Assembly (NCBI RefSeq): GCF_902635505.1
Contig: NC_045430.1
Coordinates: 271,511,181 to 271,575,180 of the forward strand
Source: Sarcophilus harrisii
Taxonomy: Eukaryota; Chordata; Mammalia; Dasyuromorphia; Dasyuridae
Length of the DNA: 64,000 nt
Direction: 5' to 3'
In this document: positions 1 to 11,589 of the stretch, one piece after another
Layout of the letters: every line of letters starts with the position of its first letter
Position numbering within the stretch: the first letter of the stretch is position 1
Translations under genes and position numbers: made by a program
The notes under the pieces: model-generated
What the model saw: only the letters and a program-made list of their open reading frames with translations
Told to the model about the DNA's origin: nothing
Databases searched by the model: none

Positions 1-424
1 TTCTTATGGAGAACACGTGAAGGCAGGTATCACCCATGACTCAGTTGGATTCTCAATTGTTTCATTTTTATCAGTGTCTTTCTGTTACTAGCACAGTATA
101 TGGCTGAGAGGTGCTCAGTAAAAGCTTATCAAACCATCAATGGTGAGTCCATGAGGGATTGGAGAACTTGTACATGGTCTAGCTATTACAGTTTGTCCCT
201 GGTTCAGTCTTAGGAAGCTTGACCTCTAATTAGGGGAATTAGGCTCCCCATAACACTGGATTATTAAGAAACCCCACTCAGCATCCCAACAACTTTGGTA
301 ATTATAGTATTGGTTTTGGTTTACAAGTCTAAGGAAGTTCCCAAAGAAGGGGCCTAAATTAGGTAATCATTATATAAACATGGGATGTGTAATTTATTCC
401 CACAAAAGAAAAAAGATTGCTAAG

Positions 425-437
425 ATAACTGTATAAC

Positions 438-495
<58 letters not shown>

Positions 496-665
496 ATTTA
501 ACATATACTTTAACATATTTAACATGTATGGGACTGCCTGCCATCTAGAGGAGGGGTGGAGGGAAGGAGGGGAAAAATTGGAACACAAAGTTTTGCAAGG
601 GTCAGTGTTGAAAAATTACCCATGCATATGTTTTGTCATTAAAAAACTATAATAAAAAAAAACAG
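425..665 (+). mobile_element. 5'-truncated LINE-1 (3' UTR only) with TSD
   Basis: L1 3' UTR signatures TTAACATGTATGGGACTGCC, GGGGAAAAATTGGAACA and TTGAAAAATTACCCATGC are followed by a poly-A tail. The flanks share AAAAAGATTGCTAAG (410-424 and 666-680). The insertion keeps only about 240 bases, part of which is a (TA)n tract. Its sense strand is +. Confidence 0.9.
441..492. repeat. (TA)n microsatellite inside L1 3' UTR
   Basis: This is about 25 TA units. In the related copy at 21530-21570 the same site reads AAATATTTATACGTATATTGG, so the tract is an expansion of a short TA-rich segment of the L1 3' UTR. Confidence 0.95.
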
Positions 666-680
666 AAAAAGATTGCTAAG

Positions 681-1240
681 CACACACACATATGCATAAA
701 TCATAGAATGCATTAACAAAAAGATTAGGACAGACTTCAATAACTAAACTTCTACATAAAGTTACAATTGGTTGGGAGGCTAATGTTTAAATCTCACCAG
801 AGGATACTACTAATGTATAATTACTATGTTGGGCACTGTCTCATCACACAGCTAAGCCTGGTCTTTTCAGTGACTGACTACTTTGACCAAACCAATCAAA
901 ATGTAAATGGCAAGCATTTAACAAAGTAAATAAAAATGCAATAGAACATAGATAATGTTAATTTGTGGTTTTCTAAGTCCATATGCAGTTGGCGGGGACC
1001 CTTATGAATGGCCCAGTTCTGTGAGTACCCATGGACCTAATCCATTTCTCTCATTTTAAAGATGACTGAAGATCAGGGGTGTGACTTAATCAAAACTCAT
1101 CCAAGATTTAAACTCGGTTCTTCTGACTAGAGCAAGGGCTCTCTCCATTACACTCTGATGCTGACATTTTCTATTCAAGAGAGAATTTTGCTTTCCCTTT
1201 TCTTGGAGAGCAGAGTTCAGATAAGATCACATATTAAAAG
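681..1240. other. Intergenic, AT-rich, with a MIR-like fragment
   Basis: Most of this is unassigned. A degraded antisense MIR/CORE-SINE fragment can be followed at about 1040-1160 (CTCATTTTAAAGATGACTGA, then a stretch ending in TCTCCATTACACTCTGATG). Confidence 0.5.
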
Positions 1241-1450
1241 CATTCTCCTCGGACCAGGACCTGAGTTGAAGTCCTGACACGGATGCTACTATCTATGTGA
1301 GCTGGGGAAATCACTGACTCTTTGGGTCTCAATTTGCTCCCCTATAAATGGGATTTCGGACTACATGGCCATCTGTCTTTAGCCAAACCATGCTGAGACT
1401 CAGTAGGAAGACCCGAGTTTGAATTCTGGTCAGATAATAACGGTTTCGGA
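1240..1450 (+). repeat. CORE/MIR-type SINE fragment
   Basis: GTCCTGACACGGATGCTACT, GGGGAAATCACTGACTC and TCAATTTGCTCCCCTATAAA follow the tRNA-SINE body layout (short-range 'tgagc..ggcaaatcac..tcagtttcc..tgtaaaatggg'). Confidence 0.6.
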
Positions 1451-1889
1451 ACCCGGCTCTCTGAATGGGGATGATGCACCCCTCTCCTCCAGTCCCACCT
1501 CAGACAACTGGCAGAGATCAGCAGGAATGACCTGGCGGGTGGCCTCCGGTGGCTGTGCCACGGCTCTGCAGGCTCCAAAATAGAAAGGAAAGGAGCTTCC
1601 CCATTGGATAAGGGCTGACCCATGTGTTTGAAAGATTTAACAAATCCCCATCAAGGAATTTTTTTTTTGGCCCGTTGGTGCCAACAAAAATTGCCAAAGA
1701 ATGACCTCATTTGTGGCCCTGGCCATGGGATGTTTCACAGCTGACTTTAGCTGCATGTTTCTTAAAACTCATTTCCTGCTTTAAATAGCAACAAAACCAG
1801 GATATGAACCCACCAGTTACTCATATTCGATATTTTTATGTTCTCAGGACTTATTTATTATATGTATTCACACATGTTGTTTGGGAGTC

Positions 1890-2085
1890 AATGGGTGAGA
1901 AGAGGTAATATGCATAGGGCACTAATTTAGATCCTGGAAGAACCACATTCAAATTCTGCCTGTGTGACCTAAGTCCTTTCCCTTCTTGGGTCCCCAGTGT
2001 CTTCATCTGTGAAATGGGGATAATAGTATTGTTGGAAAGATCAAGTGAGAATGAGTCTAAAGTGCTTTACAAACCTTAAAGCCTT
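1890..2085 (+). repeat. tRNA-derived SINE (THER/MIR type)
   Basis: AGGGCACTAATTTAGATCC, ACATTCAAATTCTGCCTGTG, GTCTTCATCTGTGAAATGGG and AAAGTGCTTTACAAACC occur in the order expected of a CORE-SINE, from B-box-like region to tail. Confidence 0.75.
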
Positions 2086-2089
2086 ACAT

Positions 2090-2235
2090 TTATATACATA
2101 GACACACATATACACACACATACCTAGCCCCATTCTGACATACACACACACACACATACATACACACTATATATATCTGCCATAAATATACATATAAATA
2201 TCTATCATTTAAATATACATATATGTGCAAGAGCA
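2090..2235. repeat. Compound TA/CA/TACA simple repeat
   Basis: Interrupted runs of ATATACA, ACACAC and ATATAT follow the SINE tail, probably grown from it. A fragment of another marsupial SINE 3' end (GATGTCATTGGTTCTCTTC, AACGAAAGATGAACAA) follows at about 2330-2380. Confidence 0.8.
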
Positions 2236-2699
2236 TACATACACACTTATAGATACTAGTTATAATGAGGCTGATGATTTCGCATAGCTCTACCTCATTT
2301 AAATCCAATTCATGGGCAAGTCAAGACATCAGTGTGTGATGTCATTGGTTCTCTTCAAAAACGAAAGATGAACAATCAATAGCATTTAAGCCAAAGTTCC
2401 TCATTAATAGGATGACCATTTTTGACACATCTTCTCTGAGCTTTGTGAATTTTGGAAATTTAATTAAAAAAATTAAAGACTAAAAAAAGAAAAGTTGTGA
2501 ACTTAACCACATGGAAATGAACAAGGCAAAGTTTCTCCAGGGATATTTTTACCTAATCCAAGATCAAAAACTAGTTGTTGGTACAGGATTTAGGACACAG
2601 TGTGGTATATTGCTCTCAGATGGTATTACTAATGAGGGGCTAACTTATCGATAAGATAGGACTGGATTTGGGATTCAATCAGCCTAGGGGAGGAACGTC

Positions 2700-3060
2700 C
2701 CATACTCCCAACTGCCTCGATGGTTGTCACCAAGAGATCAGGAGGCATGTCTAAGATCATAGCCAGTTTGGGTCAGAGGTAACTCCTAAACCCAGACCCT
2801 GACCCTGAAGGCAGTTCTCTGTCAACTACTCCACACTCGCCAATAATCCCCAACTCTGGATGACGGTTCTGTAACCCCTCCAAGTTTACAAAGAACTTTA
2901 CGTTATATTATTCATTCATCCCAACAACTTCTGAGATAAGTTCCACTAGTAATGACTAAGTCAAGTCTCAGAGCCCCAGTACCATAAAAAACCCAGAAGT
3001 CAACCCCGGAGATGACAGCTTCTTTGTATGACCGACCATTCACACTGGGCTTGACAGACT
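2700..3060 (-). repeat. Two degraded MIR-like fragments
   Basis: Segments at about 2720-2850 and 2880-3050 show the antisense MIR order (tttacaaagaactttac, then 'ccaacaacttctgagataag' and 'aagtctcagagcccc'). They are old and short. Confidence 0.5.
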
Positions 3061-3119
3061 CCAAGAGGGGAAGAACCTGCTGCCTCCCCAGTCAGCCCCT
3101 TCTGTGTGGGATAGTTCTA

Positions 3120-3320
3120 TTTCTTTTCCATCATCTCACTCGTGATTCTTTATGACTCTAGGTGAGGTTTTCTTGGCAGAACACTGCAGGGGTTGGCCAT
3201 TTCCTTCCCCAACTCATTTTACAGATGAGGAAACTGAAGCAGACTTGGCCAGGGCTTCACAGCTAGGAAGTGTCTGAAGCCGATTTGAACCCAGGATGAT
3301 GAGTGCTTTATGCACCGTGG
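3120..3320 (-). repeat. MAR1-type marsupial SINE, antisense
   Basis: GAGGTTTTCTTGGCAGA, GGTTGGCCATTTCCTTCC, CATTTTACAGATGAGGAAAC and GATTTGAACCCAGGATGATG occur in the order of a reverse-complemented MAR1/MON1 SINE. Confidence 0.85.
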
Positions 3321-3479
3321 CGTCCCCGAACTGCCCTTAACTTTCAGGAACTAAAATTAGGAAGTTTTTGCCTCCCTCGCATCATAAAGTAGAATTTGTC
3401 TCTGCGATGTCATCTTCCTGCTGCTGGTTGTGCCCTCTGGGGCCAAGCAAGAGGAATAGCTAATCTATCCAAATGACGG

Positions 3480-4060
3480 CCACCAAGGTGTTTTAGTCCA
3501 ACCCTCTCTTTTTATAGATGAGGGAAGAGGCCAGAAAGCAGAGTGATTTGGCCAAGGTGACATAGCTGATAAATTCAGGACCAGGATTTTGTGAAATAAC
3601 TATTAAAGTAGATCTTTTATTCCCCCTAAGGCTCATTATGTTCTATTATTTTCTGCGTCACCAATGAAGATGCAGCAACACTTAATCAACAAAGGAGGGG
3701 AGATAGTTTGTCTGACAGTTTGTGGAACATTCTGTACCCATAAAGTCGTGCTGTCGGTCATCTGCTTTTTTTTTCTGTTTGTTTTTTTGTTGTTATAAGG
3801 GCTATACCCATTGGGAAAAAAGATTCTCATGGGTTAGGGAAGAACGGAGCTGTTAGATGTCAAAATAGAAAAAGAAAGAGTGCTAGGCAATGAATGAGAA
3901 AACCAGGGTCTCCTCTCAGATTTCTCATTTACAATTACTGTGAGATCTCCAGCGAACTATTCCCTCTTTCTAGGTCTCAGTTTCCTCGTCTGAGTTGAGG
4001 GGACTGGATTAGATAAATCCTATTAAACCTTGACAATTCTTTGAGTCTATCAAGAAAAAA
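3480..4060. repeat. MIR-like fragments and unassigned sequence
   Basis: At 3490-3590 TCCAACCCTCTCTTTTTATA with GATGAGGGAAGAGGCC is a MIR3-like piece. At 3900-4040 TCTAGGTCTCAGTTTCCTCG ending ATTCTTTGAGTCTA is a + strand SINE body. The rest is unassigned AT-rich sequence. Confidence 0.6.
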
Positions 4061-4800
4061 TGGTTTTCACCAAAGAAGAAACCATTTGGGACCTCCTTGG
4101 AGATATTATCATTCCTTTATGCTTCTAAGCAATAAATAAATAGAAGAATGATTGGCCGCCATTTACAGACACGGGGAAGAGTCCCTCGCACAGTTAGCTG
4201 CATTTTAGAAGGCCTAAAGGAAGACTAGACTGGGATAGAAAAGTGAGCAGATGTACAGCTGGCTGGCCCCAGATTTTAATTAAAACCCATCTTTTCTTGG
4301 TCAAAACATTAGGAAGATGGCAGCCAAGCCAAGAAAAGAGAGAGAGAGATACGCGCCCACACGCTTCCTCCAATGCAAACATACCCAGCTCTCCAGCCTG
4401 TTCCCGGGCTATGTCGCAGCACCAGGATGTGGCTGCTGAATGGATTTCTTGTGTATTTCTCTTGGCATCATAACTGTATTGAACGTAACATCCATTAAAG
4501 GAGAATTTTTAATTAAGTTTATAGCCCGACCATCTGTGTTTGTTTGGAATTTCTACCTCTTCAAAGGAAGAATGTGGACCTGGTTTTAGCCCCGGAAATA
4601 GCCAACATTACGACCTAAAGCATTGTCAACATCTTGTGGCGGTTTGGGATAAGAGCCCCAGAGACAGGAGGTACAGGTGGTCCAGGCATCTAGCTGGGCA
4701 TCAGGAGGACCCGCTTCGAGCCGGCTGACCCTGGATCAGTCCCACCGAAACTGGGCAAGGGAGAGTCCTCAACAGCACAGGTACAGTCATCGAACCTAAC
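4060..4800. other. Unique intergenic sequence, no feature seen
   Basis: I see no SINE or LINE block that I can name here. Small open frames lack homology signals. Confidence 0.4.
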
Positions 4801-4801
4801 A

Positions 4802-5179
4802 TGTAAAACAAGATGAAGACTATTTGGGGTCCACCATCCCTCTGAGATTATTTCCAGCTTATTCTTTCATATATGGCTGCTCACACATTGTCTCCTCCAT
4901 TAGCCTGTGAGTCTCTTAAGGTTAGGGATTTAATTGGGCTTTACATTACAGGCTGGTACATAGTAGGCACTTAATAAATGCTTGTTGACACATAAAACAA
5001 GATGAAGACTATTTGAGGTCCTCCATCCCTCTGAGATTATTTCCAGCTTATTCTCTCATATATGGCTGCTTACACATTGCCTCCTCCATTAGCCTGTGAG
5101 TCTCTTGAGGTCAGGGACTTAATCTGGCTTTACATTAGTGGCTAGTACACAATAGGCACTTAATAAATGCTTGTTGACA
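4802..5179 (+). repeat. 189-bp direct tandem duplication carrying an L2-type tail
   Basis: Two copies, about 4802-4990 and 4991-5179, align end to end with a constant offset of 189 and only a handful of substitutions. Each contains AAACAAGATGAAGACTATTT, ATATGGCTGCT and ends GGCACTTAATAAATGCTTGT, an L2-type 3' tail. The duplication therefore came after the L2 insertion. Confidence 0.9.
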
Positions 5180-6257
5180 TATTCTTATTTTTATAATTAA
5201 TATTTGCATGATAATTATGGTATTAGTCATTTCTTGGCCTGTGTGAAGGCTCAGAACACAGTATCAAGGAGGCAGCTGCCCTGACCTTCTTGAGATGACC
5301 CAGTAAGCCCTTCCTAGCCCATTGGGTCCACTTTGCACCCGAGACCTCAAGCAGCTTACAGTCAGCTCACACGGTCTCAGTGCCTGCACTTTGTTAGTGC
5401 TTAATAAATATTTATTAATCGACAGCTCCTTGATGTTAAGACAGACAGAAGGGAAAGGGGAGGGCTGAGGACAAGATGGGCAGATGGTGTCATGGAAACT
5501 GTGAACATGAGCTTGGATGGCTTGAGACAGTGGTGGGCAGAAGGACCCAGAGTGCCGTGGTCCATGTATCACAAAGACTTGGATGTGACTGAACGATAAC
5601 TTCCCAGGGACACAGAAGAACACAAGTGTGGCTGCCCAGAGGAAGCCCTTTGGATCCCCAGAACTTCCCTGTCCCGCCATGAGATCTTCCCTGGCTCTCT
5701 TGCTTTTCCTCCTCCCAGGGGATTCATGCCCACCTCAGGACAAAGCCTGGCTCAGGACAACAGGGCTCTTTGCTTTCGATGCTGCCCACAGGCAGCAAAG
5801 CTGGGGCCCTTATCGGAACCACTGGCAGCAGGGGCTGCCTCCCTTTGGCCACTCCAAGGCCCGGCCTTCCCGACTGGGCCAACATAGTTCCCCTTCCAAA
5901 GCCCTCCTGAGAGAGGATGGCAGCCTTTCTCTGCCCAGGGGCATTCAGTGCAGGGCTGATCCACAATCACCTGGCCATTCCCCCTTCCCAGAATCAGCCG
6001 GCACATCATGAGTGGCTCTCATTTCCAGAGCATCTGTCCTTAGCCTGAAGGGCCACTTACTCCAATCCAATTCCCAGCCCTCCCTTGTGCATCCAGGACC
6101 TGGCCAAGAGGAACACGCTGATTCTTATCTCCTATTGGCTCTCTGCCACAATGCAGGCCGGAACCGAAAGGGCTTGCCACTAGGGCCATCAGATTTGCTG
6201 TCCCTTATTCAAGGCCTCCTGGCTCAACCTGCTGCTCACTGGCAAGAGGATGCTGGG
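5180..6257. other. Unique intergenic sequence, moderately GC-rich
   Basis: This is non-repeat-like sequence with small overlapping open frames on both strands and no recognisable protein motif. A short tail-like AATAAATATTTATTAATCGA occurs near 5402. Confidence 0.4.
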
Positions 6258-6272
6258 AAACTCTCTCTTATC

Positions 6273-6761
6273 ACTGATGCTGAGTGAAATGAGCAGGACC
6301 AGGAGATCATTATACACTTCAACAACAATACTGTCTGAGGATGTATTCTGATGGAAGTGGATTTCTTCGACAAAGAGAAGATCTAATTCAGTTCCAATCG
6401 ATCAACGATGGACAAAAGCAGCTACACCCAGAGAAAGAACACTGGGAAATGAATATAAACTGTTTGCATTTTTGTTTTTCCTCCCGGGTTATTTTTACCT
6501 TCTAAATCCAATTCTCCCTGAGCAACAAGAGAACAGTTCGGTTCTGCACACATAGATTGTACTAGGCTAGACTGTGACATATTTAACATGTATAGATAGG
6601 ACTGCTTGCCATCTGGAGGAGGGGGTGGAGGGAGGGAGGGGAAAAGTCAGAACAGAAGTGAGTGCAAGGGATAATGTTGTAAAAAATTACTCAGGCGTGG
6701 GCTCTGTCAATAAAAAGTTATAATAAAAAAAAAGATACTAAAAAAAAAAAAGAAAAAAGAA
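6273..6761 (+). mobile_element. 5'-truncated LINE-1 with TSD and poly-A
   Basis: It begins ACTGATGCTGAGTGAAATGA (ORF2 end/3' UTR junction) and carries AGCAACAAGAGAACAG, TTTAACATGTATAGATAGGA and a poly-A-rich tail. The flanks match: AAACTCTCTCTTATC at 6258-6272 and AAACTCTCTCTCATC at 6762-6776. It belongs to the same L1 lineage as 425-665 and 20986-21712. Confidence 0.92.
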
Positions 6762-6889
6762 AAACTCTCTCTCATCCTAGATCTTGGTCTTCAGAGGCTC
6801 ACCTTCCATAGGAAACCTTTTGTGCTCAGCACCCTCACCCTGGCACTAGTGTCCCCCCATTACCTTGTACTTACTTCACATGTGTTCTT

Positions 6890-7020
6890 GTAGGTTCCTT
6901 AAATCCAGAGCCGGAAGGAACTTTGGAGGCCACCCAGACCAGCCCTTCACTTCACAGAAGGGGAGACTGAGGTCCAGGGAGCTTAGGTATCTGTCCAAAG
7001 GCACAGAAATAGTCCAAACG
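6890..7020 (+). repeat. MIR3-like SINE fragment
   Basis: AAATCCAGAGCCGGAAGGAA, TTTGGAGGCCACCCAGACCA and GGGGAGACTGAGGTCCAGG match the 'gagctggaagggacctt..gaggaaactgaggcccagag' pattern. A similar piece lies at 7640-7740. Confidence 0.7.
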
Positions 7021-7119
7021 ATGGGACGGAAATCATCAGTAGTTGAGGAAATTTGATGAGGTGGAGCCAATAAGTAGATAAATAGGGCGACCGGAAATAG
7101 CTGCCATCATCCAGACAGC

Positions 7120-7250
7120 TGGTAAATTTTGACCCTCCTGTTCAATGGAAGCCTCCAAGGGCAGGAACCGTTTCCCTTTTGGATTCGTATTGCCAGCCCT
7201 CAGCACAGAGCCTGGTATACAGCAGGTGTTGTCTACTGGCCCACCCCCCG
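7120..7250 (+). repeat. L2 3' tail
   Basis: CCTCCAAGGGCAGGAACCG and CAGCACAGAGCCTGGTATAC with AGCAGGTGTTG match the L2 end (gagggcagggac..agcacagtgcctggcacatagtagg). Confidence 0.65.
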
Positions 7251-7259
7251 AGTGGCCGA

Positions 7260-7640
7260 GATCAGACTCCTGCTGTGTGATGGGAGATTCCTTTTGCAGC
7301 CTCCACTGAAGATGGGGGGTGGCCTGCAATGTTGGTCACCATGGCCCCCCACTGAAGACACGGGCCTTGGCGATCCAGCGTGGTTGCATCAGCCTGGCCG
7401 GGCTCAAGGCAGCAGCTCCCCTTTCCTAGCCCTCCTCCTTTCACCCAGCCCCAGCACCACAGAACTGGACGGTTCTTCGGAGGTGATCCGACCCAATTGG
7501 CATCGGAACAGGACTCTTCTAGGGAAGGGGAAGCCACCGCCGCCTGTGGTACACTGGGCAAGGGTGGCTGGTGGGAAGCAAGCCTCCCTTGACTTCTTTT
7601 TAATCATCCCTTTCAAAGTCCTTTGACTTCTTTGATAATT
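7260..7640. other. Unique GC-richer stretch
   Basis: Open frames on both strands reflect C/G-rich, stop-poor composition. I recognise no repeat or protein. Confidence 0.35.
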
Positions 7641-7739
7641 CTGGAACTAGAAGGACCTCGGGCCATCTCATCCAACCCCCTGGTTTTTTAGAGGAGGAAA
7701 CTGAGGCACAGAGAGATCATGAGAATTACCCAAAGTGGA

Positions 7740-8980
7740 CTATGGACTCCTGTCCTTCCATACTACCATCCTTGTCTTCAACTCGGGAGCACAGAACAAA
7801 GTTGGTCCCATTTCCCTGGAATATAAGTATTCTCAGATACTTTTGCTACCATGTCCTCCTCCTTAAAAAAACAAAAAACAAACCTTCCCCAGCTAAACTC
7901 TGGGCCCAGGGCTTAGACTATCCTCAGAATTCTTATTTCCTTCATAAATGTGCATTCCTTCCCTTCCTCCGTCTAGCTAAGCCCACCAGCCCCTCCGGTC
8001 AGAACTTACATCCTGGGATCTTAAAGTCCTTTTTGCTCTCCTTTCTTATCAGCATCCTTGATACTAGAAACACATCTCCAAGCCCTGTAATCAAGGACCC
8101 CGTGCCTGAAGGCCAGGCCAGGACATATCGAGCCTCCACAACCCTAGGGAGCTTCCATTTCCAGGTACTTAGACTCATGACTTTCTTGCTTACCCAGCTT
8201 CACTGAGTTCCAAGTTCATCTCTTCTTTGGGTCTTCCTGGCAACCACCTAGCATCATTACAGAATGTCTGAAGAAGGGGAACTGCTCAACTGGTCCTAAG
8301 CTCAGTCGGTCCCTTCTTAAAGGTCTTGTCTACCCTCGTTCCAACATAATGAGTATTATGGCAATTGAATAAAGACCAGCGTGGAGAACCCCAGCCTAAA
8401 CTGTGACATATTTGCTTTTTATATGCTCCTACAGACAGCTTCAGGTTGGGCAAATCCTCCTGAAAGCTGTGGGCAGCCCCCCGGCCCTTTGAAGTTCTCC
8501 GAGCTTGGCTGCCCTGCCTCTCTGGCTAGGGCAACAAGTGGCCACTGGCTTTCTTGATAGAGTTGCCCCAAATTGTGAATTAATGAAGCTCTATTATATC
8601 AGGAAAGCGAGAGCTTAGAGCTGTTATAACTCATGAGTGACTCAAATAGTCAGAATGTCCTGTGGGTAATTTAGTTCCACAGAAGACGCCCAACAAGATG
8701 GTGGAATCATGTGCAAGATCGCCTGTTGTCATCTCAGAATAGCAAAAAGTGCACTAAAGTAGCCACACACAAAAATTAAAAAGAAAGAAATCTGCTGAAG
8801 GAAACAACCTCCTAAACACACAGCTTAATGAAATAAAGAGAGGCTCTAGTATGATGAATAAATTCTGTGGGATAAAAGAAAGGGAAAGGAAGAAGTCATT
8901 CTGTCATCACACCAAACAGGACTTTGGAAATGAAAATAGAGCTAGCAAGGATGCTGAGGTGACTGAGAAACTAAAAGAGG
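7740..8980. other. Unique intergenic sequence
   Basis: No named repeat was recognised. At 8680-8720 CCAACAAGATGGTGGAATCA resembles an L1 5' end motif, but the following sequence could not be matched to the other L1 5' UTRs. Confidence 0.4.
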
Positions 8981-8994
8981 AATCAGGGAAGACT

Positions 8995-9185
8995 TGAGAT
9001 TTTAGGGCAAGAGACAAAGAGGAAGAGAAAAAGACAGAGACAGAGAGAAAGAAGGAGGAGAGGAAAAAAGAGAAAGGGAGAGGGGGAAAGAGAGAGAGGG
9101 AGGGGACAGAGGAAAAGAGAGAGAGGGACAGACAGAAGGAGAGAGAGAGAGAGACAGAGAGAGGGAAAGAGAAAAAGAAGGAAAG
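8995..9185. repeat. Purine-rich (GA)n tract
   Basis: This is almost pure A/G on the + strand for about 190 bases. Such polypurine tracts can adopt triplex (H-DNA) form. The open frames here on the minus strand are Ser/Leu artefacts. Confidence 0.9.
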
Positions 9186-9394
9186 CCAAAAACTGAACTA
9201 AGCCTTAGTTTCTTTTTATGTAAAATTAGAATTATAAAATTAATTATAATTAGATAGCTATTTAGGTAGGTATTTTAGGTAGGTAATTAGATAAAATAAT
9301 ACAATTAGAATTATAATGTAAAATTAGAATAATAATATAAAATAAAAATATAATGAGACTTATTGAGGCTTCCATGAAACTATGAGATCAGCTG

Positions 9395-9590
9395 GCCAAC
9401 AAGCATTTATTAAGTGTTTATTTAAGAGTGCCAGGCATTCTTCCAAGCATCTGGAATACAAAGAAAGGTAAAAACCATAGATGTCCTTATGGGTCATGGA
9501 TTTAATAGTAAGTGGTCTAAGAAGCCATTTAGTCCCACTCCCTCAAGTTACACACGAGGAAACTGAGTCCCAGAGAGGATGCGTCATTAA
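9395..9590. repeat. L2/MIR-like fragments
   Basis: CAAGCATTTATTAAGTGTTT, GTGCCAGGCATTCTTCCAAG and ACACGAGGAAACTGAGTCCC are shared CORE/L2 patterns. Confidence 0.6.
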
Positions 9591-9724
9591 TACTCTACAT
9601 TCTCTTGCTACTGGAAAGCATTATATAATTTAACTACAATAGTGACGTGTACCTATGCAATGGGGGTTGATGCACATCTAGACCACGTTAAGGCAGCTTC
9701 ATCCTTCCCTCATCATACACATAA

Positions 9725-9985
9725 CATAAAACAGCAGCTGGATGGCTCAGTGGGTAGGGGCAGGACTCAGGAAGACTTGAGTTCAAATTCCACAGATGTT
9801 TCCTAGCTGGATGGCCCTGGGCAAATGACTTAATCTCTGTTGGTCTCATTTTCCTTATCTGTGAAATGGGGGTGAAAATAGCATCCATTCCTCAAGACTG
9901 TCAGGAGAATCAAATGAGACAATAGTTGTAAAGTGCTTGGCACTTAACACAAGTGCTCTATGACATTTCAGCTATTATTATCAAA
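9725..9985 (+). repeat. Near-complete THER-type SINE
   Basis: The order GCAGCTGGATGGCTCAGTGG, TTGAGTTCAAATTCCACAGA, CCCTGGGCAAATGACTTAA, TTATCTGTGAAATGGGGGTG, AAAGTGCTTGGCAC runs from the tRNA-like head with A/B boxes to a CORE/MIR-type tail. Tail CTATTATTATC follows. Confidence 0.85.
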
Positions 9986-9994
9986 TACAAATAA

Positions 9995-10235
9995 TAATGA
10001 CTAGTATTTATCTAGCACTCTTAAGGCTAGAGAAGCACAGTATAACAGTATATATATCACCTCATTTGATCCTCACTGTAAGATAGGTGCTACTAATATG
10101 CCCATTTTACAGATGAAGAAACAGACTAAGAGAGGTTAAATTACTTATCCAGGGCCCTCCGGCTGGGAAGTATCTGAAGCTTCCTCTTTCCAAGTCCAGT
10201 GTCCTTAAGCACTGGACCACCCAACTGCCTCCATA
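9995..10235 (-). repeat. MIR-type SINE, antisense
   Basis: TCATTTGATCCTCACTGTAA, CCATTTTACAGATGAAGAAA, TATCCAGGGCCCTCCGGCTG and GCACTGGACCACCCAACTGC match the reverse-complement MIR order. Confidence 0.85.
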
Positions 10236-10439
10236 ATGATATGTTGTGTGTGTGTGTTTTTTTTTTTTTAACCAGAACTAAGATTTCATCAGCATAGAGA
10301 ATTCACAGGGAGGAGATGCACCTACTAAATAAAGCCTATTAGCATATTTTCTGCTTCAGTCTTAAAGAGTTCTGGGAACAGTTGAGAAGTTGAGGGATTT
10401 CTTTGCTCAGAGTCACAGGAAAATGACTAAATTGTCCAT

Positions 10440-11045
10440 AAACTTTAATGTAGCAATTCCACTGCTAGGTATAAATCCCAAGGAAGTCACTGTGGGGAAT
10501 AGGGGTGTTCTATGTACCACAAAAGAGATAGCAGCACTTTTTATTACAGCAAAGACCTAGAGTGTGGGGCCTGCCCATCAGGGAATGGCTAAACAGACGA
10601 TGGGAGATGGGACAGAGCATTGTTGTACTGTGAGATGTGATGAGCTGGATGAAAGCAGAGAAACTTAAGATTTAAATGGACGGATGCAGAATGAAGGAAG
10701 CAAAGCAAAATAAGATACACAATGATCACAACAATATAAAAGTAAGATTCACAACCACACAAGATTTTGTACAAATTTTGTATAAAAAATTGTAGAAAAT
10801 TATGGAGAACAACTTTGGTCCCAAAGGAGACATAAGAGAAGATGATTCTTTGTCGAGGTCAAGGATCGTGGGAATGGAACATTGCATGTATCGAAGATAT
10901 GTTTTATGTCTTAATTGGTTTTGATGATCTCTTTTCCTCTCTTAAAAAAAGTGTTATTATAAGGGATGTCTCTTTGGGAGAAGGGACACAAGGAAGAACC
11001 TAATGTGAATATAAAAGATATAAATACAAATATAAAAAACAAAGA
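10440..11045 (+). mobile_element. Older LINE-1 3' end
   Basis: AGCAATTCCACTGCTAGG, a stretch resembling 'gcctgcccatcagggaatggc', AGCAAAGCAAAATAAGATAC and GGGAGAAGGGACACAAGG follow the layout of an older marsupial L1 ORF2 end and 3' UTR. It is diverged and truncated. Confidence 0.7.
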
Positions 11046-11094
11046 GGGCACTAGGAGTCAGGAACTCTTCCCATCTTTACTCCAGACTTAATAG

Positions 11095-11280
11095 AGTAAA
11101 AGTTTCAGAAATCTAAAGCTGGAAAGGACCCCAGGGTCCAGTGAATTCAACCCCCTCATTTTGCAAATGAGAAAACTGAGGCAGAGGGACATGAAGTGAC
11201 TTGCCCAAAGCTGTGCAATTAGTAATAATAGGGATAAAATTAATCTCAGATCAACAGATTCCAGACTCAATTCACTTTCC
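11095..11280 (+). repeat. MIR3-like SINE
   Basis: AATCTAAAGCTGGAAAGGAC, CAGTGAATTCAACCCCCTCA, GAGAAAACTGAGGCAGAGGG and GTGACTTGCCCAAAGC form a clear copy. Confidence 0.75.
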
Positions 11281-11361
11281 AGTGGGCATTTACAAGGCCA
11301 AGAAATACCACCTACCGTGTACATCAGAGACACTACTAGCTTTAAGGGGCCAGGCCTTCCA

Positions 11362-11528
11362 AATTATATAGAAAGAGAAAGACAGAGAGAATGAGAGAGA
11401 GAGAGAGACAGAGAGGGAGACTGAGAAAGAGACAGAGAGGGAGACAGAGAGAAACAGAAAGAAAGACTGAGAGAGACATACACACATAGACACAGAGATA
11501 CAGAAAAAGATAGAGACAGAGAGAAAGG
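11362..11528. repeat. Purine-rich (GAGA)n tract
   Basis: About 165 bases of GAGA/GACA repeats lie on the + strand. Confidence 0.9.
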
Positions 11529-11589
11529 GGTTTTCCTGCCTAGTTCCCAATCCCCCAGACCTGTGCAAGGTTCCAATTACTGTACAAAT

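Noticed and set aside
8680-8990. Possible L1 5' end (CAACAAGATGGTGGAATC)
   Set aside because: Only the short motif matches; the following sequence could not be aligned by eye to the other L1 5' UTRs.
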